Assembly: GCA_002297005.1 (NCBI GenBank)
Contig: DBIX01000060.1
Location: 1-26,742, forward strand
Length of the DNA stretch: 26,742 nucleotides
DNA from: Cyanobacteria bacterium UBA791
Lineage (GTDB): Bacteria > Cyanobacteriota > Vampirovibrionia > Gastranaerophilales > Gastranaerophilaceae
Direction: 5' to 3'
Position numbers and translations under genes: made by a program. Shown here in pieces: positions 22,961 to 26,742 of the stretch. The notes below the pieces were generated by a model. That model did no database searches, was not told the origin of the DNA, and saw only the letters and a list, made by a program, of their open reading frames with translations. Each line of letters begins with the position of its first letter. Within the stretch, counting starts at the first letter, position 1.

Positions 22961-24235
22961 ATGGAAAATACAGTTGTTATAGGTGCTCAATGGGGCGACG
23001 AGGGTAAAGCTAAAATTACAGACTTGTTATCACAAGAAGCTGATTTGATTGTGAGATTTCAAGGTGGTTGTAATGCAGGACATACAGTTGTTCATGAGGG
23101 TAAAACATATAAATTTCACTTAGTTCCATCAGGTATTTTGTATAAAGGTAAAACTTGTTTTATCGGTAATGGCTGTGTTATTCATCCTGAAACCTTGGAA
23201 AAAGAAATTTCTGAATTGAAATCACAAGGCGTTGATTTATCAGGTTTAAAAATTAGTCCTCTTGCGACAATTACTATGCCATATCATATTCAAATGGATG
23301 GATTGAGTGAAAACTCTCTTAAAAAATCAAAGATTGGTACAACTAAAAAAGGTATTGGTCCGACTTATAGCGACAAAATTGCAAGAACAGCTTTAAAAGT
23401 TCAAGATTTATTCGATGAAGAAACCTTGAACGAAAGAATTGATGTTATTCTTCCTCCAAAGAATGCGATTTTAGAAAAAGTTTATGGTGAAAAAACATAT
23501 TCTAAAGAAGAAATGTTAGATTATTGCAAAAAATACAAAGAAATTTTAGGTGAATATGTTTGTTTTGATTGGCAAAATTTAGTAAGAGAATTTAGAAATA
23601 AAAAAATCTTGTTTGAGGGTGCACAAGGCGTAATGCTTGACATTGACTGGGGTACATATCCTTATGTAACTAGTTCAAACGCTGTTTCTGGCTATGCTGC
23701 TTGTGGTAGCGGTTTTTCTGTATCTCAAATAAAGAGAGTCGTAGGTGTTTATAAAGCTTACGTTACAAGAGTTGGCGAAGGTCCGTTTGTAACAGAATTA
23801 TTTGACGCTGATGGTGACGCTATTCAACAAATTGGTAAAGAATTTGGTACGACAACAGGTAGAAAACGTCGTACAGGTTGGTTTGATGCCGTAAATGCTA
23901 GATATACAGCTTTGGTTGGCGGTGTAACAGAAATCGCTCTTACAAAATTGGATGTTTTTGATGATTTTGATGAGATTAAAATCGCAACTGCTTACAAGGA
24001 TTCTCGTAATGGACAAATTTATAAGGATTACCCAACAAATACTTTAATTCATAAGTATTTAGAACCTGTTTACGAGGTTCATAAAGGTTGGAAAACAAAA
24101 ACTTCTGATATAAAAGATTTTGCAAATTTACCAGAAAATGCAAAAAAATATATTGCTAGAATAGAAGAATTGCTAGAAGTTCCAGTTTCTATTGTGAGCG
24201 TTGGTGCAGATAGAAATCAAACTATTTTTAGATAG
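22961..24235 (+). CDS. purA: Adenylosuccinate synthetase
   Basis: PurA joins IMP and aspartate with GTP to form adenylosuccinate, the first step from IMP to AMP. The 424 residues match the family. The GTP/IMP loop reads GAQWGDEGKAKITDLL (8-23), with Asp13 and Lys16 in place. The usual GDEGKGK is GDEGKAK here. His41 in NAGHT, the catalytic acid, is kept, although the preceding His found in many homologues is Cys37. IGTTKKGIGPTYSDK, FEGAQGVMLDIDWGTYPYVTSSN, TTTGRKRRTGWFDAV and LTKLDVFDDFDEIKIA are present, and the end reads SVGADRNQTIFR. It is the last gene of the operon. Its final 8 bases overlap the end of a minus-strand gene. Confidence 0.96.
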   Translation: MENTVVIGAQWGDEGKAKITDLLSQEADLIVRFQGGCNAGHTVVHEGKTYKFHLVPSGILYKGKTCFIGNGCVIHPETLEKEISELKSQGVDLSGLKISPLATITMPYHIQMDGLSENSLKKSKIGTTKKGIGPTYSDKIARTALKVQDLFDEETLNERIDVILPPKNAILEKVYGEKTYSKEEMLDYCKKYKEILGEYVCFDWQNLVREFRNKKILFEGAQGVMLDIDWGTYPYVTSSNAVSGYAACGSGFSVSQIKRVVGVYKAYVTRVGEGPFVTELFDADGDAIQQIGKEFGTTTGRKRRTGWFDAVNARYTALVGGVTEIALTKLDVFDDFDEIKIATAYKDSRNGQIYKDYPTNTLIHKYLEPVYEVHKGWKTKTSDIKDFANLPENAKKYIARIEELLEVPVSIVSVGADRNQTIFR

Positions 24236-24824
24236 CTTCAAGTTCTGCAAGCTTTTTCTTTGCAGGGTAATATTCAGGTAAAAATCTAAGACAATTAGTT
24301 AATGTTTTAATTGCCTTTTCTTTGTTTTTCTTATAAATCCAGTAGTCTGCCAAAATTATGTGCAACTCTGGGTCGCCATAAGAATGGTTTATTCCTTTGT
24401 CTAAGTATATTTTAGCGACTTCGGGGTAATTGTCATACATTAGGACTCTTGCAATAAATTTATAGCTTTCGCCATTTACTGAATAAAATAAATCGTCGCC
24501 ATTTATTATATTTTCCACCCACTCCATTTTGTCTGCTTTTAGCAATAAATGAATATCTATTTCTAAAAAGTTTCTTATCTCAAAATAAGTAGGTAAAAAT
24601 GTTACATAACCCTCAATGAACTGTATCATTCTTAATGCCCAATGAGCACGAGGGTTTACGTGAGATATGTTTGCAAAGAAGGTTTTTGAGGTATTCAAAT
24701 TACCCTTTAAAAGCTCGCAGTAGCCAAGTTCTAAGTATAATTTGTTTTCTTTAAAATATTCTTCGCAGTTTTTAAAATCTAAATCAAGTAGTTTTTGTTT
24801 TGCTACTTCGTATTCTGTTATCAT
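24228..24824 (-). CDS. TPR-like protein coupled to csrA
   Basis: A 198-residue soluble, wholly helical protein. Repeats of TPR type are visible: NKLYLELGYCELLKGNLNTSKTFFANI (27-53) and PELHIILADYWIYKKNKEKAIKTLTNCLRFLPEYYPAKKKLAEL (152-195). The stretch between (78-150, FEIRNFLEIDIHLLLKAD) is less regular. TPRs are protein-docking scaffolds. The start codon shares a base with the csrA stop (TAATG), so it is made together with CsrA and may belong to the FliW-CsrA flagellar control or assembly system. The gene ends 8 bases inside the convergent purA gene, with no terminator between them. Confidence 0.82.
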   Translation of the reverse strand: MITEYEVAKQKLLDLDFKNCEEYFKENKLYLELGYCELLKGNLNTSKTFFANISHVNPRAHWALRMIQFIEGYVTFLPTYFEIRNFLEIDIHLLLKADKMEWVENIINGDDLFYSVNGESYKFIARVLMYDNYPEVAKIYLDKGINHSYGDPELHIILADYWIYKKNKEKAIKTLTNCLRFLPEYYPAKKKLAELEAI

Positions 24825-25099
24825 TATGGTTTCTTTTTAATAATTACAGTTTTCTTCTTTTGAGCATCTTCGTTTGTTTTTGGCATTAAGTCTGCAAGTT
24901 TACTTAAATCGCTCATTGAATCTGTACTCATTTTGTTTGAACTTTTGATTTGTTTATAAACTTCTTCTCTGTATACCTTTACATCTCTTGGTGCTTCAAT
25001 CGCAATTTTGCAATTATCGTTTTTTGATTCTAAAATTGTAATCTCAATATTGTCATTGATTATTATTTTTTGACCGTTTTTTCTTGATAAAATTAACAT
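24824..25099 (-). CDS. csrA: Carbon storage regulator CsrA with C-terminal extension
   Basis: CsrA dimers bind GGA-containing hairpins in mRNA leaders, commonly blocking ribosomes; in many flagellates the main target is flagellin mRNA. The core (1-55) is canonical: MLILSRKNGQKIIINDNIEI, then CKIAIEAPRDVKVYREEVYKQI, with the RNA-contacting Leu4, Arg6 and Arg44 kept. The protein is 91 residues against about 60-75 in most species. The extra tail (57-91) starts Ser/Met/Asp-rich (STDSMSDLSKLADL) and ends strongly basic (KKKTVIIKKKP). FliW antagonises CsrA by binding its C-terminal side, so the tail may affect that contact. The gene lies 37 bases after fliW; GAGAGAAGAA precedes the ATG. Confidence 0.96.
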   Translation of the reverse strand: MLILSRKNGQKIIINDNIEITILESKNDNCKIAIEAPRDVKVYREEVYKQIKSSNKMSTDSMSDLSKLADLMPKTNEDAQKKKTVIIKKKP

Positions 25100-25136
25100 A
25101 TTTCTTCTCTCATTAATTAATGTGTCTAACTTCTAC

Positions 25137-25559
25137 TTATTTGAACAACTTAGTTGTTGTGCTGAAACCACTATCTGATAAGATAACTTGTCCTGCTTTG
25201 TGGTTTTTGATGTTAAAAATTAATGGAGCAAGTAGGTTAATTGTTGCATCTTTTGGTGCTTTGTCTGGAATACAAGCAATATTTAGTACTAAAACATCTT
25301 CTGCACTTTTAATTTCTAAAGCTTCTTCTGCACTTGTTGGAAGTTCGAATGCATAATCGTGTCCGAATACTGCTGGAGTTGTTACAGGAAACGATACTTC
25401 AGGAGTATCAACTGCTTGTACCCATTTGAAAATTGGATTTTCTGTAACATCAATCATTACATATTTTTTGTCATCATACCCTAAAATAGGTAATTCAAAA
25501 TTGAAGATTAAACTTTCGTCTACTTCAATTTCGCCAAATCTTGTTGTGTTAAATTTCAT
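25137..25559 (-). CDS. fliW: Flagellar assembly factor FliW
   Basis: FliW is a cytoplasmic protein that binds CsrA, and in the known switch also flagellin, so that secretion of flagellin frees FliW to relieve CsrA repression. The 140-residue beta-rich protein has the family pattern: GEIEVDESLIFNFELPILGYDDKKYVMID (9-37), NPIFKWVQAVDTPEVSFPVTTPAVF (41-65), EDVLVLNIACIP (87-98) and ATINLLAPLIFNIKNHKAGQVIL. Typical FliW has FxxGLPGFE; here it is FELPILGY. It is followed by csrA in the usual order. AAAGGATAGAG is upstream of the ATG, in a 36-base gap after the secreted TPR gene, suggesting one operon. Confidence 0.95.
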   Translation of the reverse strand: MKFNTTRFGEIEVDESLIFNFELPILGYDDKKYVMIDVTENPIFKWVQAVDTPEVSFPVTTPAVFGHDYAFELPTSAEEALEIKSAEDVLVLNIACIPDKAPKDATINLLAPLIFNIKNHKAGQVILSDSGFSTTTKLFK

Positions 25560-25595
25560 AAATTCACTCTATCCTTTTACTTATATTTAATTTTT

Positions 25596-26561
25596 CTATC
25601 TATTATCGTTGCTTGAGCTGAAAGTTAAGTCAGGCATCATTGAGTTCATCAACATTGCTTGCATAACTTCAGGGCTGATGTTTGGTTTTTCTCCATTTTG
25701 ACCTTGGCTCATTAAAAGTGGCAACATGTTCATTAATTGATTAGAACTGTTGTTATTGTTGTTTCCGCCAAGCATAGAAGAAATACCAGCATAAGGGTTT
25801 TGTTGTTGTGCCATCATCATTTGCATCATTTGTTGTTGTAATTGTTGGTTATTGTTCTGTGCAACTTGTGGTGCTGATGATTGAGCTGGTTGTTGAGTTA
25901 CTAAACTGCCTAAGCCAGCTTGGTTCAAAACTTTTATTGCAGCCACAACGTCATCGTTTGATGGCATTTTATTTGCTTTTTTAACTTCTTTTGTTTCTTT
26001 TTCTTCTGTTGCAACTTTTGCTTTATTTACATCTTCTGTATTGTTGCTGTTTCTTTCGTATTCTCTAAATTCATAACGTTGAATTTCTTCGTCTGAATTC
26101 ATACGGTTTCTTAAAGAATCTAAGTTTTTCTTAGTTGTTTCTTGTTGTGCACCTTTGTATACGAATTGGTTTTTGTTTTTGATAAATTTATCCAATTCTG
26201 TGTCTTCTTCTTTCATAGTGTTGTTTTTATAGCACAAATCAGGTTCTTCTAAGCAAACCTTACCTTTTGTAGCGTAATCTAACAATGTTTCATTTGGTCT
26301 AAGTGCAAGAACTTTGTCGTAAGCTTGGATAGCGTTTGTTTTTCTACCAGCCTGAACATTTGCAATAGCTAAATAATAGTAAGCAAGTGCATTTGAACGT
26401 TCACTTCTTGTATAAATTTCAAGGTCTTGAATACATCCTGTATAATTACCTGCTTTGTATTTATTTATTGCACCTTGAAGTGTTACGTTGCTTGCGTATG
26501 CAACTGAACTTAGTGCAACTACACCAATTAATAATTTTGCTATATTTATCTTAATTTTCAT
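25596..26561 (-). CDS. Secreted TPR protein with Gln/Asn/Met-rich tail
   Basis: A 321-residue protein. Residues 1-24 are a Sec signal peptide ending VAYAS. Two or three TPR-like helices follow (27-100: GAINKYKAGNYTGCIQDLEIY; LAIANVQAGRKTNAIQAYDKVLALRPN). Cys103 and Cys110 (KVCLEEPDLCYK) could form a disulfide. Residues 115-200 are highly charged and probably extended. Residues 222-310 are low-complexity, rich in Gln, Asn and Met, with runs such as QQLQQQMMQMMMAQQQ and GGNNNNN. No enzyme domain is visible. Export to the periplasm or surface is likely. GGGGAGAAG lies 5 bases before the ATG. It heads the group that continues into fliW, csrA and the second TPR gene, so it may be tied to flagellar or envelope assembly. 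The function is unknown. Confidence 0.85.
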   Translation of the reverse strand: MKIKINIAKLLIGVVALSSVAYASNVTLQGAINKYKAGNYTGCIQDLEIYTRSERSNALAYYYLAIANVQAGRKTNAIQAYDKVLALRPNETLLDYATKGKVCLEEPDLCYKNNTMKEEDTELDKFIKNKNQFVYKGAQQETTKKNLDSLRNRMNSDEEIQRYEFREYERNSNNTEDVNKAKVATEEKETKEVKKANKMPSNDDVVAAIKVLNQAGLGSLVTQQPAQSSAPQVAQNNNQQLQQQMMQMMMAQQQNPYAGISSMLGGNNNNNSSNQLMNMLPLLMSQGQNGEKPNISPEVMQAMLMNSMMPDLTFSSSNDNR

Positions 26562-26676
26562 ATACTTCTCCCCTACAGATTACTTTTTAATAGTTTTTCT
26601 TAAAAAATCAATCTTTGTTTACTATATTTTATAATTTTTTAGCTAGTTTGACATGGTTTAATTGGTGGATATTTTC

Positions 26677-26716
26677 AAAAAAAATACCTGATTTTGTATC
26701 AGGTATTTTTTTTTAT
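26677..26716. terminator. Bidirectional terminator at the right edge
   Basis: A 10-bp stem, AATACCTGAT (26683-26692) with ATCAGGTATT (26698-26707), has a TTTGT loop and is flanked by A's on the left and T's on the right, so it can work on both strands. With no plus-strand gene nearby, it most likely ends a minus-strand gene beyond the right end. Between it and the ATG at 26561, bases 26562-26676 hold only AT-rich sequence and the ribosome site of the TPR gene. Confidence 0.85.
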
Positions 26717-26742
26717 TTTATAAATTTTATTATTTATTTTAT

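Noticed and set aside
1..26742. UGA recoded as Trp or Gly
   Set aside because: Although no gene ends in TGA, all genes are full length under the standard code and Trp residues are written TGG, which would be rare if TGA were a Trp codon in such AT-rich DNA.
1..26742. Mobile element, prophage, CRISPR, tRNA or rRNA
   Set aside because: No transposase, integrase, phage structural gene, repeat-spacer array, cloverleaf or rRNA-like sequence was seen; gene order is that of core and flagellar loci.

Overview
The window is AT-rich (roughly one third G+C by eye), densely coded, and uses the standard bacterial code. It comes from a flagellated bacterium with an outer membrane, because it encodes both the P-ring (FlgI) and L-ring (FlgH) proteins. 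The mix of features recalls the gut/environmental Melainabacteria lineage (Vampirovibrionia, Gastranaerophilales-like). These are a FliW/CsrA switch beside TPR genes, NifU/NifS as housekeeping Fe-S assembly, an NfnA-like flavoprotein next to etfBA, a 58-residue Cys-rich protein, and a protein starting MGLAASQARF. This assignment rests on remembered family resemblance and is about 55% certain.

Layout. (1) 1-2.7 kb: a minus-strand protein with flagellin-like architecture (89-889) faces a GT-C type membrane glycosyltransferase (1041-2672) across a short divergent region with a perfect 17-bp palindrome. (2) 2.7-7.4 kb: gatB, a SIS-domain sugar-phosphate enzyme, then nifU-nifS, closed by a strong terminator. 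(3) 7.45-8.1 kb: an unrecognised coiled-coil gene, followed by a long imperfect hairpin. (4) 8.26-17.04 kb: one flagellar operon in the order lytic transglycosylase, flgF, flgG, flgA, flgH, flgI, flgJ (rod domain only), a small gene in the flgM slot, flgN-like, flgK, flgL, then a terminator. (5) 17.1-20.1 kb: queC, a DUF366 gene, a SPOR-domain membrane protein and a PfkB kinase. (6) 20.1-24.2 kb: nfnA-like flavoprotein, a 58-residue Cys-rich gene, etfB, etfA, purA. (7) 24.2-26.6 kb, minus strand: a secreted TPR/Gln-Asn-Met-rich protein, fliW, csrA and a second TPR gene, whose end overlaps the end of purA.

How the parts relate. Region 4 builds the distal rod, P and L rings and hook-filament junction. 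The transglycosylase that opens peptidoglycan for the rod is a separate gene instead of being fused to FlgJ. The fliW-csrA pair in region 7 is the known post-transcriptional switch for flagellin synthesis. No flagellin gene lies in the window, so its target is elsewhere or lies partly in the leaders of region 4. Region 6 is a redox group in which the usual NfnB partner is absent and a small Cys-rich protein sits in its place.

Most of the window is ordinary core and flagellar gene content. The points most worth a second look are the flagellin-like protein at the left edge, the Cys-rich protein between nfnA and etfBA, the extended CsrA coupled to a TPR gene, the DUF366-queC pair, and complementarity between the flgL 3' UTR and the leaders of flgH and flgI. 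I saw no IS element, prophage, CRISPR array, tRNA or rRNA, and no gap over 300 bases without a gene.
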